The notes beneath the pieces were generated by a model. It had not been told where the DNA came from. It made no database searches and saw only the letters and a program-made list of their open reading frames with translations. 64,000 nucleotides of DNA. Origin: an uncultured Bacilli bacterium. GTDB lineage: Bacteria; Bacillota_I; Bacilli_A; ML615J-28; CAG-313. How positions within the stretch are numbered: the stretch's first letter is position 1; each line of letters starts with the position of its first letter. Made by a program: the position numbers and the translations under genes. Location: positions 1 through 64,000 of the forward strand of contig CAKPBI010000010.1 in the NCBI GenBank assembly GCA_934140285.1, read 5' to 3'. Shown one piece after another: positions 1-9,700 of the stretch.

Positions 1-4
1 AAAA

Positions 5-37
5 AAACTAGTACATTAATGCACTAGTTTAATTTTT
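5..37 (-). terminator. Terminator after the glycosidase gene
   Basis: A perfect 8-bp inverted repeat (AAACTAGT at 5-12, ACTAGTTT at 23-30) lies just past the minus-strand stop codon. It is flanked by A-runs on the left, which are U-runs in the minus transcript. T-runs on the right mean it could also stop transcription coming the other way. Confidence 0.7.
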
Positions 38-42
38 TTGTT

Positions 43-2706
43 TTAATGTTTCTTTCTTAATACAAAAGCAAGAAGGGTTACTGCTGATGTTAATGTAATT
101 ACCATTTCAATTGTTTTCTTACAATTACATCCTTTCTTTTCTGAATCTTGATTCTTGATTTCTTCAAATCTTGCTTCTACTGTTACATTTCCTTCTTTTA
201 CTTCTGTTACTAATTCGCCATCTTTATACCATCCTAAGAATTTATATCCTTCTTTTGTGGCTTCTTTTAATATTACTGTTTCGCCTTCTTCATATGTTGA
301 AGGGTTTGATGCGTTGTTTGTTCCGCCATTTAGGATATATGTGATTTGGTATTTTTCTTTTATCTTTTCCCATTTAGCTGTTAATTCTATGTCTTCTTTT
401 GCTTCTGGGCTGATACTTGTTACTTTGGTTTCTCCTATATACCATCCTATGAATTTATATCCTTCTTTTCTTGGTTCTTTTAATATTACTTCTTCGCCTT
501 CTACATAGCTACTTGGATTTAATTCATTATTTGTTCCACCATCTAGATTATATGTAATATTGTGACTTATTGTTGGATTGTTTGTTCCTACTGTTATTAT
601 TTCACTTTTTACATTCTTCGCTGTTGTTCCTACTACATATGTTACTACTAGTTGGATCTTATATTCTTGATGTTCTAAATCTAGATCTTTTATTGTTTGA
701 ATTCCGGTTTTGGTTGTTACATCATATCTAACATCGTTACATAATATATATGCTTCTGTAACTAAACCATCAGAGTCTACATACTTATAGTTAAGTCTTA
801 CTCTATCTTCATAAAGTTTGTCAATTTCAAAAGTTGGTATAGATGGAATTTCATAGCTTGTTGTCGTTACATCAGTTTCGTATGTGCGAGAATATTTTTT
901 ATTAGTCTCTTTGTCTACTACATTATATTTAATAACTATCTTGTAATTTGTAGAATCTATTAATTCATTAATTACAATACTATCATCATTCATATTGTAG
1001 TCAACTCCATCAACATTAACAATTACATCTTGTACATATTCATTTTGCTCTTTATATATTTTAAAAGAATTTTTACTAATGTCATCTACTCTAAATGCAC
1101 CTTGAACCCCATCAAATTTTTTGGTTGTAGCAGCAATATTAAATTTTGTAGAGGTTATTTTATCTTCTGATACTACATCATATGTAAATTCAAAATCATA
1201 TGTTGTGTCTTCTTTTAGATCATTAATTGTAACAGAGCCATTAACAAGTGGATAATCCTTACCATTATGTTTAACAATTACATTTTGAATTGTTGAGCCG
1301 ATATAATCTAGTTCATTATTAAGTGTTAATGTAACACTATTATGTGTTGTTTCAGATATTTCAAGTTTTGGATCTCTTATTACAAATAATAAACCTGTTA
1401 AGTTAGCTCTTACTCCATCTCTAGGGTAATTGCTAATCACAAATTTTCCATTTGCATCACGATATAAACTAGTTACAGAGCCTCCACCATCTTGTTGATA
1501 TGCTTCAACAACACCATAATGTTTAAGTGTTGCATTACACTCATCAAAATTCATTCCTGTGTATCTAATGCTATAATCTTGAGGATCAGTAGCACCATCA
1601 ACGGTTAATAGAACGTATGTTCCATCCGCTTTTTTTCCAAATATTGAACGCGAATATTTGGTTCCGTCATAACCTGTATGCACTAACGCTGCATCAGCAC
1701 CATTCATTCTATGAACAGAGTGGAAACCTGCTGAAGCTTCACAATTATTTAAATCATCATTTTCATATTCAGCATCTACAATAATTCTTGTACCTTCATT
1801 TAATGCATTTTGAACTTCAGTATTTGAAGTTTCTATAGCAAATTGATTGTTAACAAGAGTTACATTGCCTGTTTTAACACTAGATATTATTCCACGTCCA
1901 AATATTGAGTTAATTCCATTAGCGTATTCTACTGTTGAATTCATATATGCAAGTTCTGGATTTTCTACTATATATATATTCTTATCTGAGTTAATTGCTT
2001 GATTAACATATTTATTAGCGGTTGTGTCTGAACTATGTGTAGACCAAACAGTAATTTGATCTTCTGTTGGAGCTGTATTAATATTATCAATTGTATATTT
2101 AGCAATTTCATTTTTGTGTTCATCAACTATTGTTAAAACAAAACATTTAACTGGAGAGTTATGAACGAATGAATTTTCTGAACCATTGTTAGCAAAACCA
2201 ACATGCATTGTATAATCTTTTTGTACAGTTAAAGGTATTCTAGATTCATTATCCATTATTAATGGGTAATAAGTTTGAGGACAAAAATATGATGATCCAG
2301 CACCTAAATCACTACCAAAGCCAACTGTGTATTGGTCACCATTGATTCCACCAACTACAAGCCAACCTGGATGTTTTGCTTCGTAATCTTCTGCTAGTTT
2401 GTCTAATGTGCATCTTTGATAATTTTTGCCATTATCCATTGCCCACGTAACTAATTTTGATGAATAACCATCTGTTTTCATTGACAATACATTGATATGT
2501 TGCTTTGTATTATTATTTGCAGTTCCCCATACAGCAGAATGGCTCATTCCATATACATTAATTGTCTCTTCTTTAGTTGGTGTCCATATTCCTTTGCCGT
2601 TATCGCTACTTGTTGATGCCGCATTAACTCTGCTAGTAACAGTTAGTGATACTACTATCAAAAAGAATGTTAATAAAAAAGAAAATAATTTAAAGTGTTT
2701 TTTCAT
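43..2706 (-). CDS. Secreted phosphodiester glycosidase (NAGPA-like) with InlB-type repeats
   Basis: An 887-residue surface protein. It starts with a Sec signal peptide (about residues 1-29, ending SRVNA). A phosphodiester-glycosidase (NAGPA/DUF2233) domain follows at roughly 70-445, with the family landmarks GGINGDQY, GADAALVHTG and QQDGGGSVT. Three FN3-like beta repeats (about 445-720) and two Listeria-Bacteroides/InlB B-repeats (each with YNLDGGTNN or YILNGGTNN and GYKFxGWY) come next. The C-terminus is a hydrophobic helix ending in RKKH, so the protein is probably membrane-anchored. The family removes sugar-1-phosphate caps from phosphodiesters; the substrate here is unknown. The start has a good GGAGG site 7 bases upstream. 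It lies 10 bp downstream of the glycosyltransferase gene and is probably co-transcribed with it. Confidence 0.82.
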   Translation of the reverse strand: MKKHFKLFSFLLTFFLIVVSLTVTSRVNAASTSSDNGKGIWTPTKEETINVYGMSHSAVWGTANNNTKQHINVLSMKTDGYSSKLVTWAMDNGKNYQRCTLDKLAEDYEAKHPGWLVVGGINGDQYTVGFGSDLGAGSSYFCPQTYYPLIMDNESRIPLTVQKDYTMHVGFANNGSENSFVHNSPVKCFVLTIVDEHKNEIAKYTIDNINTAPTEDQITVWSTHSSDTTANKYVNQAINSDKNIYIVENPELAYMNSTVEYANGINSIFGRGIISSVKTGNVTLVNNQFAIETSNTEVQNALNEGTRIIVDAEYENDDLNNCEASAGFHSVHRMNGADAALVHTGYDGTKYSRSIFGKKADGTYVLLTVDGATDPQDYSIRYTGMNFDECNATLKHYGVVEAYQQDGGGSVTSLYRDANGKFVISNYPRDGVRANLTGLLFVIRDPKLEISETTHNSVTLTLNNELDYIGSTIQNVIVKHNGKDYPLVNGSVTINDLKEDTTYDFEFTYDVVSEDKITSTKFNIAATTKKFDGVQGAFRVDDISKNSFKIYKEQNEYVQDVIVNVDGVDYNMNDDSIVINELIDSTNYKIVIKYNVVDKETNKKYSRTYETDVTTTSYEIPSIPTFEIDKLYEDRVRLNYKYVDSDGLVTEAYILCNDVRYDVTTKTGIQTIKDLDLEHQEYKIQLVVTYVVGTTAKNVKSEIITVGTNNPTISHNITYNLDGGTNNELNPSSYVEGEEVILKEPRKEGYKFIGWYIGETKVTSISPEAKEDIELTAKWEKIKEKYQITYILNGGTNNASNPSTYEEGETVILKEATKEGYKFLGWYKDGELVTEVKEGNVTVEARFEEIKNQDSEKKGCNCKKTIEMVITLTSAVTLLAFVLRKKH

Positions 2707-2715
2707 GTTTTCCTC

Positions 2716-3606
2716 CTAATTTTGTAATTCTCTTTTTTCATATTTGATTTTACCCATAACCCCATTTTTATAATCTTCTTTTGCTTTTTCAAACATTACT
2801 AATTTATCCCGATATCCAGGATCTCTCCATTTCATTTCATGACGTTCTGCCTTCGCAAGTTTTTTGTCAAGTTTAACATAGTAAGGATCTATATATTTAT
2901 ATTCATCCCATAAAAATAATCGATTTCTATATTCATAATATATATCTAATGGATCCTTGACATAAGTTGTCATAGTCATAAACATTATTTTTTTATCAAC
3001 CAATCTATAATTATTGTTTCTTAAAACTAAGTTGTTGAATAGCAATATTTTATAGTTTTTTAATCTTAATCTAATACAATATTCATAATCAAACATTGAT
3101 TGATAGTATTCTCTTTTGAGGCCTCCCATATCTTTATATATATGTAAATTAATGAAAGCACCAACAAAATTGCATCCACCTTGAATATACCTTGTTTCAT
3201 CTGATTTTCTTTCAAGCTCTTGGCAACCATACAAAGGTAGAGGTGTAAGTATTCCTATTTCTGATACATCATGTGATAATATATATGATTTAATTGTGTT
3301 GAATACACTTTCTTCATAATAATATCCCAATTCAAGTATAATAGAAAAATCAGCATTATCATTTAAACTCACTTGTAAGGCTCGCTCATAATTTAAGACT
3401 TCTCCTAAATCTTCACAGGTTGTGTATTCAATATTTTCATATTTTAACAAGGCATCAAAAAATTTATCTAATGGATATTTGGTAATATTATATATATACA
3501 ATTTATCAACATGTCTTACATATTCAGAGATAGATTTAACATAGCTGCTTATATCTTCTTCATTTACTATATTTTTTTTAATAATCAAGTTAGCTACAAA
3601 TTTCAT
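2716..3606 (-). CDS. Family 2-type glycosyltransferase
   Basis: A cytoplasmic protein of about 296 residues resembling rhamnosyltransferase-like GT2 enzymes. The second half has the acceptor-side pattern seen in that group (FDYEYCIRLRLKNYKILLFN) and then DPLDIYYEYRNRLFL, which matches the common PLRxYYxxRNxL element. The N-terminal nucleotide-sugar half is divergent and no clean DxD motif stands out. I chose the ATG at 3606, which follows AGAGGT at proper spacing; an in-frame TTG 18 bases upstream has no ribosome site. Its partner is the downstream secreted glycosidase, so surface-glycan synthesis is plausible. The substrate cannot be told. Confidence 0.65.
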   Translation of the reverse strand: MKFVANLIIKKNIVNEEDISSYVKSISEYVRHVDKLYIYNITKYPLDKFFDALLKYENIEYTTCEDLGEVLNYERALQVSLNDNADFSIILELGYYYEESVFNTIKSYILSHDVSEIGILTPLPLYGCQELERKSDETRYIQGGCNFVGAFINLHIYKDMGGLKREYYQSMFDYEYCIRLRLKNYKILLFNNLVLRNNNYRLVDKKIMFMTMTTYVKDPLDIYYEYRNRLFLWDEYKYIDPYYVKLDKKLAKAERHEMKWRDPGYRDKLVMFEKAKEDYKNGVMGKIKYEKRELQN

Positions 3607-3671
3607 ATATATACCTCTTTGCAATATTATTATATCAAAAAAAATTATTTATTTCAAGAATATAAAAGAAA

Positions 3672-3693
3672 AAGAGTTAATTTCTTAACTCTT
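3672..3693 (-). terminator. Hairpin terminator
   Basis: A 9-bp perfect stem (AAGAGTTAA/TTAACTCTT) follows the minus-strand gene at 3702-4223. An A-rich flank on its left gives a U-rich tail in the minus transcript. Confidence 0.65.
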
Positions 3694-3701
3694 AGTTTTT
3701 A

Positions 3702-4223
3702 TTATTCTTCATCTTCGTACTCAGACCATGCTTTATAGCCGTTTTCCTCATAGTATTCATCAGTTTTTTCTGATAGTCTAAATACTTTTCTCCATAGATA
3801 TCCAAGTCCTGCTAGAATAAGTGATGTTCCTATTAACGATGCATATATTTCTACTATTACTTCAATTACTTTAGTATTATCCATAAGAACACCAAAAATA
3901 ATTATTGCAGCAATAGCAAAAACAATTAAGTTTAATGCTAGCACTCTGAAAAAAGAAACAATATTACTCAAAAGTTCAGTTAAAGAAAATAAAATATTTT
4001 TCTTATAATCTGCCGGTCTAGAAAAATAAATACTTTTTATAATATGAGTCTTATGTTTTACTCTTACATAAGAACCATAATCAGTAGCTTCATATCCATC
4101 ATCTACAACTGTACTATCCCTTCCCTTGCAACGCCAATCAAAGCATTTTTTCTCAAGTTTAATAATTTGAGGGCCAAATGTATAATTACGTTGCTTTGTA
4201 ATGATTGTAAATTTTTTTGCCAT
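3702..4223 (-). CDS. Hypothetical two-helix membrane protein
   Basis: A 173-residue protein I do not recognise. The first 85 residues are polar and basic and contain a CFDWRCKGR segment. Two strongly hydrophobic helices follow at about 92-115 and 120-145. The acidic C-terminal tail (ending EYEDEE) probably lies in the cytoplasm. The ATG at 4223 has AAGGAGC about 6 bases upstream. It stands alone between terminators, so it is probably monocistronic. No function is assigned. Confidence 0.7.
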   Translation of the reverse strand: MAKKFTIITKQRNYTFGPQIIKLEKKCFDWRCKGRDSTVVDDGYEATDYGSYVRVKHKTHIIKSIYFSRPADYKKNILFSLTELLSNIVSFFRVLALNLIVFAIAAIIIFGVLMDNTKVIEVIVEIYASLIGTSLILAGLGYLWRKVFRLSEKTDEYYEENGYKAWSEYEDEE

Positions 4224-4296
4224 ATAAAGCTCCTTTCATCAAATTCATTATACTCTATTTTTTTGAAGAAAATGCTTTTTTTGCAATAAAAAATTA

Positions 4297-4327
4297 AAAA
4301 AGTCTATTGAAAAACAATAGACTTTTT
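4297..4327 (-). terminator. Terminator of fba
   Basis: A 13-bp perfect stem (AAAAAGTCTATTG/CAATAGACTTTTT) with a 5-base loop lies just after the fba stop codon. Its A/T-run ends make a standard intrinsic terminator. Confidence 0.85.
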
Positions 4328-4331
4328 GTGA

Positions 4332-5192
4332 TTAATTTTTATTTACGCTGCCAAATACATGCATTTTTTCATCAACTGCTGCAGCAATACCTTTTGATGC
4401 AGGACCAATGATTTTACGAGGGTCATATATCTTAGCATTCTTTTCATCAGCAAGAAACTCTCTTAATAATTTATTGAATGCAAGTTGACATTCAGTATTA
4501 ACATTTATCTTACATGTTCCACAAGAAATAGCGCGTTTAATTTTATCATCAGGAATTCCTGTTCCTCCATGAAGAACTAAAGGCATATTTGTTGCATGTC
4601 CTATAGCTTCCATTTCGGTAAATCCAAGTACTGGTTCTCCTTGATAAGGGCCATGAACAGAACCAAGTGCTGGTGCTAATGCATCTACTTTGGCTTCGTT
4701 AACTAGGCGTACACATTCATTTAAATCAGCATACTTAATACCGCCAATTACACCATCTTCATTTCCACCTACAGTTCCAACTTCTGCTTCTACACTCACA
4801 CCTCTTGCATGTGCATATTCAACAACTTCTTTTGTTATTGCAATATTTTCATCAATTGGATGATGAGAACCATCAATCATAACTGAAGTAAAACCAGCAT
4901 CAATTGCTTTTTTACAATTTTCAAATGTTGATCCATGATCTAAGTGAATAGCAACATCAACTGTAATATTTAAATCTTTTACTAATCCTTTTACCATTCC
5001 AACAACAGTGTCAAATCCACCCATATATTTTCCAGCGCCTTCTGAAACACCAAGGATTACAGGCGAATTATTTTTTTGCGCAGTTTCTAAAATTGTTTTT
5101 GTCCATTCAAGGTTATTAATGTTAAATTGGCCTACTGCGTATTTTCCTTCTCTTGCCTTATTTAACATATCAATCATATTTACTAGTGGCAT
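4332..5192 (-). CDS. fba: Class II fructose-bisphosphate aldolase
   Basis: A 286-residue cytosolic enzyme that reversibly cleaves fructose-1,6-bisphosphate to DHAP and glyceraldehyde-3-phosphate in glycolysis and gluconeogenesis. It shows the class II zinc and phosphate-binding motifs: HLDHGS (about 82-87), EAEVG, GSVHG and LHGGTGIP (about 208-215). Its full length matches the short Bacillus-type FbaA. The start ATG has a GGGAGG site upstream. It lies 34 bp after degV in the same direction and may be read from the degV promoter. A tagatose- or other bisphosphate preference cannot be excluded from sequence alone. Confidence 0.95.
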   Translation of the reverse strand: MPLVNMIDMLNKAREGKYAVGQFNINNLEWTKTILETAQKNNSPVILGVSEGAGKYMGGFDTVVGMVKGLVKDLNITVDVAIHLDHGSTFENCKKAIDAGFTSVMIDGSHHPIDENIAITKEVVEYAHARGVSVEAEVGTVGGNEDGVIGGIKYADLNECVRLVNEAKVDALAPALGSVHGPYQGEPVLGFTEMEAIGHATNMPLVLHGGTGIPDDKIKRAISCGTCKINVNTECQLAFNKLLREFLADEKNAKIYDPRKIIGPASKGIAAAVDEKMHVFGSVNKN

Positions 5193-5226
5193 ATATATTC
5201 CTCCCTTTTAGCCTACTTTAATTTAA

Positions 5227-6093
5227 CTATTTTAATAAGAAAGCACAAATTCCTACTACTCCGCATCCTATATGAGCACCTACTGCAGGTGTTATATAAT
5301 GAATAGGAATATTAGTTATGTCTGGTCTTTTTTCTTTAATTTGGTCTATTACATATTCAATAGTTTCTTGCTTAATTGAATGAAAAGCAAACAATTGAAC
5401 ATTCGAACTTTTCTCAATATATTTTAGTATCAAATCTATTAATGTATCAACAGCTTTTTGATATGTTCTTACTTTCATTAAAGATTTAATTGAACCGGTT
5501 TTATCTATTTCTAAAATTGGTTTAATCTTAAATAAAGTTCCTAGGAATCCCTTCGCATTGCTTAATCTTCCATTTTTTACCAAATATCCCAAATCGTCTA
5601 CAACAAAATACGATTGATTATGATCGATTAAATATTTAACATGCTTAATTATCTCATCAACGCTGGCACCTTCGTTAGCCATCTTTTTAGCTGTTGTAGC
5701 CATATATCCCTGGATATATGTTGCGGCTTTTGTGTCTATGACATGAACATTAATTTTACCTTTGTATTCTTCTCCAATTTTTCTAACTGTTTGACCTGTA
5801 GAACTAAGTTTAAATGAGATTGGTAGATGAATTACATCAGTATATCCTTCTTCTACTAGTTTATCAAGTTCAGCATATATATCTGCAACGCTTGGGGCAC
5901 TAGTTGATGGAATGTCTTTTGAATCATGAACATTTTTAATTCTTTCGTAGAATTCATCTGCTTTAATATCTACACCATCTACAAGTGGTTTTTCATTAGG
6001 GAAATTAATTGATGAACGTAAGCAAATTATGCCTGTATCATAGCCTACATAATCTAGTCCAGCATTTACATCGGTCATTATAGCAATTTTCAT
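5227..6093 (-). CDS. DegV family fatty-acid-binding protein
   Basis: A 288-residue DegV/FakB-type protein. These bind a single fatty acid and, with a FakA kinase, supply acyl-phosphate for phospholipid synthesis. Visible landmarks are the N-terminal IAIMTDVNAGL, the LPISFKLSSTGQ lipid-pocket segment, the VVDDLGYLVKNGRLSNAKG helix and the C-terminal TPAVGAHIG motif. The start was moved to the ATG at 6093, which follows GGAGGT with 6-base spacing; an upstream in-frame ATG at 6132 lies inside the -10 region. No fakA is in this window. Confidence 0.88.
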   Translation of the reverse strand: MKIAIMTDVNAGLDYVGYDTGIICLRSSINFPNEKPLVDGVDIKADEFYERIKNVHDSKDIPSTSAPSVADIYAELDKLVEEGYTDVIHLPISFKLSSTGQTVRKIGEEYKGKINVHVIDTKAATYIQGYMATTAKKMANEGASVDEIIKHVKYLIDHNQSYFVVDDLGYLVKNGRLSNAKGFLGTLFKIKPILEIDKTGSIKSLMKVRTYQKAVDTLIDLILKYIEKSSNVQLFAFHSIKQETIEYVIDQIKEKRPDITNIPIHYITPAVGAHIGCGVVGICAFLLK

Positions 6094-6120
6094 AAGTACC
6101 TCCATGTAATTTACATACAC

Positions 6121-6149
6121 ATTATAGCACATAGTATTTAAAAAAACAA
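6121..6149 (-). promoter_or_regulatory. Promoter of degV-fba
   Basis: On the minus strand a TTGTTT -35 is separated by 16 bases from a TATAAT -10, which also has the extended TGC. It lies 28 bases before the chosen degV start. Confidence 0.6.
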
Positions 6150-6182
6150 GAAAATAGTTTTTCCGCTAAATTGTATAAATAA

Positions 6183-6210
6183 AAGGCTAACTATTTTTAT
6201 TGTTAGCCTT
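6183..6210 (-). terminator. Terminator of the mfd-spoVT operon
   Basis: A 9-bp stem (AAGGCTAAC/GTTAGCCTT) with a 10-base AT loop overlaps the last codons of spoVT. An A-run on the left gives U residues in the transcript. Confidence 0.65.
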
Positions 6211-6733
6211 CTAAATATCTACTCATAAATGTTCCACTAAATTCTGCAATTGACTTTTCAAGCGGAGTAATTCCTTTATTACCAAATACAATTACACATC
6301 CCATAATATCACCAAATACATTAATCGGTCTAATTATCATAGTTCTATACATTTCTATGTTCTCACAAATTTCAAACTTTTCGGTTTCATCAATGATTTG
6401 TGTTTGTCTTTTATTTAGTTTTTCTTCTAATTTTAAAGATATTTTTTTACCATTTAATGAAGTTTTAAAATTGCCTGCTGAAGCGATTACTTTTTCATTA
6501 TCGGTAATAACAATATCTATTTTATTAGATGCATAAACGCTATCTACAAATTCATCAACAAAATCATTTACACTTTGAACCGGAGAATATTTCTTAAGAG
6601 TTATTAAATCAGTTCCATCTGTATAAATTTCCAAGGAATCTCCTTCTTTAATCCTCATTGTTCTTCTTAATTCTTTTGGTAATACTATTCGTCCTAAGTC
6701 ATCAATTCGTCTTACAACTCCTGTAGCTTTCAT
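6203..6733 (-). CDS. spoVT: SpoVT-type AbrB-family transcriptional regulator
   Basis: A 176-residue DNA-binding regulator. The N-terminal swapped-hairpin AbrB/SpoVT domain (about 1-50) has the signature GVVRRIDDLGRIVLPKELRR. A GAF-like C-terminal domain (about 55-175) matches the layout and length of Bacillus SpoVT (178 aa), which controls late forespore genes under sigma-G. Its position directly after mfd is also the Bacillus order (pth-fin-mfd-spoVT). SpoVT-like proteins occur in some non-spore-formers, but the other spore genes in this window support the name. Start ATG 6733 has GGAGG upstream. Confidence 0.88.
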   Translation of the reverse strand: MKATGVVRRIDDLGRIVLPKELRRTMRIKEGDSLEIYTDGTDLITLKKYSPVQSVNDFVDEFVDSVYASNKIDIVITDNEKVIASAGNFKTSLNGKKISLKLEEKLNKRQTQIIDETEKFEICENIEMYRTMIIRPINVFGDIMGCVIVFGNKGITPLEKSIAEFSGTFMSRYLEG

Positions 6734-6778
6734 ATTTTTCCTCCATATCTATTTTTATTATGGCTAAATATGTTATTT

Positions 6779-9700
6779 CTATGCATCAAGTTGTTCTAAA
6801 AATTTAGTTAATATATATATATATGTTTTATCTCCTGGTTTAATTTTTAATTTAACAAATATTCGATCATTAGAATATTCAAACTTTAACATGTCAAATG
6901 AATGGTCAAACATAAAAGCAAATTTTTTATGAATTATTTTGGAGGAAAAATCACTATCAAAATTAAATTGAACCATATCTTCTTTTTCCTTAAAATTTTC
7001 AACACATTTTGTTTTTAATAAATATTCAAGATATTTTTCTTCCATATATAAAAGAATATCTTCACTTAACTTTCCATACCTATCTGTATATTCACTAATT
7101 AACATTTTTACTTGATCTCTTGATTTGATTTTATTAATTGATTGGTGAATTTCAATTCTTATTTCTTCATCAGATACATATTTGGGAGAAACATGTCTAG
7201 ATATATCAATATTAAAGATACGAGGTTTTGATTCTTCTATTGTTGTTCCTTTTATTTCATTAATAGCTTCATTCAAAAGTTTCATATATAAATCCATACC
7301 TATTGCATCTATATATCCCGATTGTTCACTTCCTAAAATATCACCTGCGCCACGAATTGCTAGATCTCGCATTGCTATTTTATAGCCACTTCCTAAAGCT
7401 GTAAACTCTTTAATTGTTTCAAGTCTTTTTTCTGCTTCTTGGGTCATTACTTTTCCTTGTTCATACATAAAATACGCATATGCTATTCTATCACTTCTAC
7501 CGACTCTTCCACGAATTTGATATAGTTGTGATAACCCAAGGATATCTGCTTTTTCAACAATAAGAGTGTTGGCATTAGGTATGTCAATTCCAGTTTCTAT
7601 AATTGTTGTACATACCAACACATCATACTTTTTATCCAAAAAAGCAACCAAATAGTCTTCTATTTCTTCTTTTTTCATTCTTCCATGTATCATGCCTATT
7701 CTTGCTTTTGGAAGTAAATTATGTAGTTTAGTTATCACTCCATCTAATTCATTTATTCTATTTAATAAATAAAACACTTGTCCTCCCCTAGCAATTTCTC
7801 TATTTATCGCTTCTCTTATAACTGATTCATTGTTTTCTAAAACAAATGTTTGAATTGGAAGTCGATTAATAGGAGGGGTTTCTATCAATGATAGATCTTT
7901 TAATCCTGATAGAGCCATTTGTAAAGTACGAGGAATGGGCGTGGCGGTTAACGTAATTACATCAACCAGTGATTTCATTTGTTTAATTTTTTCTTTGTGT
8001 GTAACTCCAAATCTTTGTTCTTCATCAATAATTAATAATCCTAGATTTTTAAATTTTACATCTTTAGACAAGATACGATGAGTTCCAATAATTACATCAA
8101 CTAAGCCTTTTTGTAAATCCAGCAATATTTCTGTTTGTTTTTTCTTAGATACAAAACGATTTAGTAATTCTACTCTAATTCCATATTTTTCTAATCTATC
8201 TTTAAATGAATAATAATGTTGTCTTGTTAATACAGTTGTAGGAGCTAAGTATACTACTTGTTTACCGTTATCAACGGCTTTAAAGGCGGCACGTAGTGCA
8301 ACCTCGGTTTTTCCAAATCCTACATCGCCACATATTAATCTGTCGACAGGTCTTGGTCCTTCCATATCATTTTTTACATCTTGAATAGCATTCAATTGAT
8401 CAGTTGTTTCTGTAAAACCAAAGTCTTGTTCAAATTGCATTTGTTCTAATGTATCTTTCTTATATATATATCCCTTTTGCAATTCACGTTCTGCTTGTAC
8501 TTTTATTAATTGTTTTGCTATTTCTCCAACTTTTTCTTTAATTTTTGCTTTCTTTTTACTCCAGTCTTTTGAATTCAATGAATTCAATTTTGGAGTTTGA
8601 TTTTTACTACCAATATATTTTTCAAGTAGATAGATATTTTCAATTGGTATATTTATTTTTGTATCATTTGCATACTGCAAGGATAAGAAATCCTTTTTTA
8701 ATCCTCTTATTTCTAATGTTTTGATTCCAAGATATATACCAATCCCATAATCTTGATGAACTATATAATCACCTATTGAAAGTTCATCTTTATGATATAT
8801 CTTTGTTGTATGCTTATAATATTTTTGATATTTATTATTTCTTGCATTTTTTGATGGTGAAAATTCATTTGGAGTTATAACTTCAAAATTTGTTTCATAA
8901 TCATTAAATCCGTATGCATTATTAGAAACACATACATTTATGTGATTGGGTTTGATTTTGTTATTATTATCCTCCAATATATAATAATGTAATCCTCTAG
9001 TTTCTAATAATTCTTCTATATAGCTAAGTTTATTTTCATCTTGATGTGTAATTAAATATGTTTTATTGGGATTTGACTCAATGTCATCAAACATTATTTT
9101 TAAATTATTGTTATATTCAAGTACGTTAGATGTATGTATATCAAATAAGTAATTTAAGGAAATATCATTTAAAGACGAAACAAATGTATTGGTATATATA
9201 TTAGTATGTGCAAATTCTTGTATTTCATATAATGATTTAAAGAAAGTTTTATTCATCTTATATTTCAATTCTTTAAAATAATTAGTTATTTCTTCTTTTC
9301 GTTTATTTTCATAATTAACAAGTTCATTAAAGTCCTCATAAAAGCAAATTGGATTATCAATAAATTCTAATATATTTTGATAATGTTCATCAATTTGAGG
9401 AAGATATAAATACAATTGTTCAAGGTTTTGATATTCAGGCAAATTATTAATTATTTTGTTGGTCTTTTCATCATTTGGAAAAGTTGATTTAATTCTTTCA
9501 ATAATTGTAGGAATTTCTTCTTTTCGATAATATATATCATACATCGGGAAAACACTAATTTCTTGTACTTTGGTTGTACTTAATTGAGTATCAATATTAA
9601 TTTTTTTAATTGTATCAATTTCATTGTCAAAGAAATTTATTCTTATCGGTTCTTCTTCATTTATAGGATATATATCAATAATACTACCACGCACACTAAA

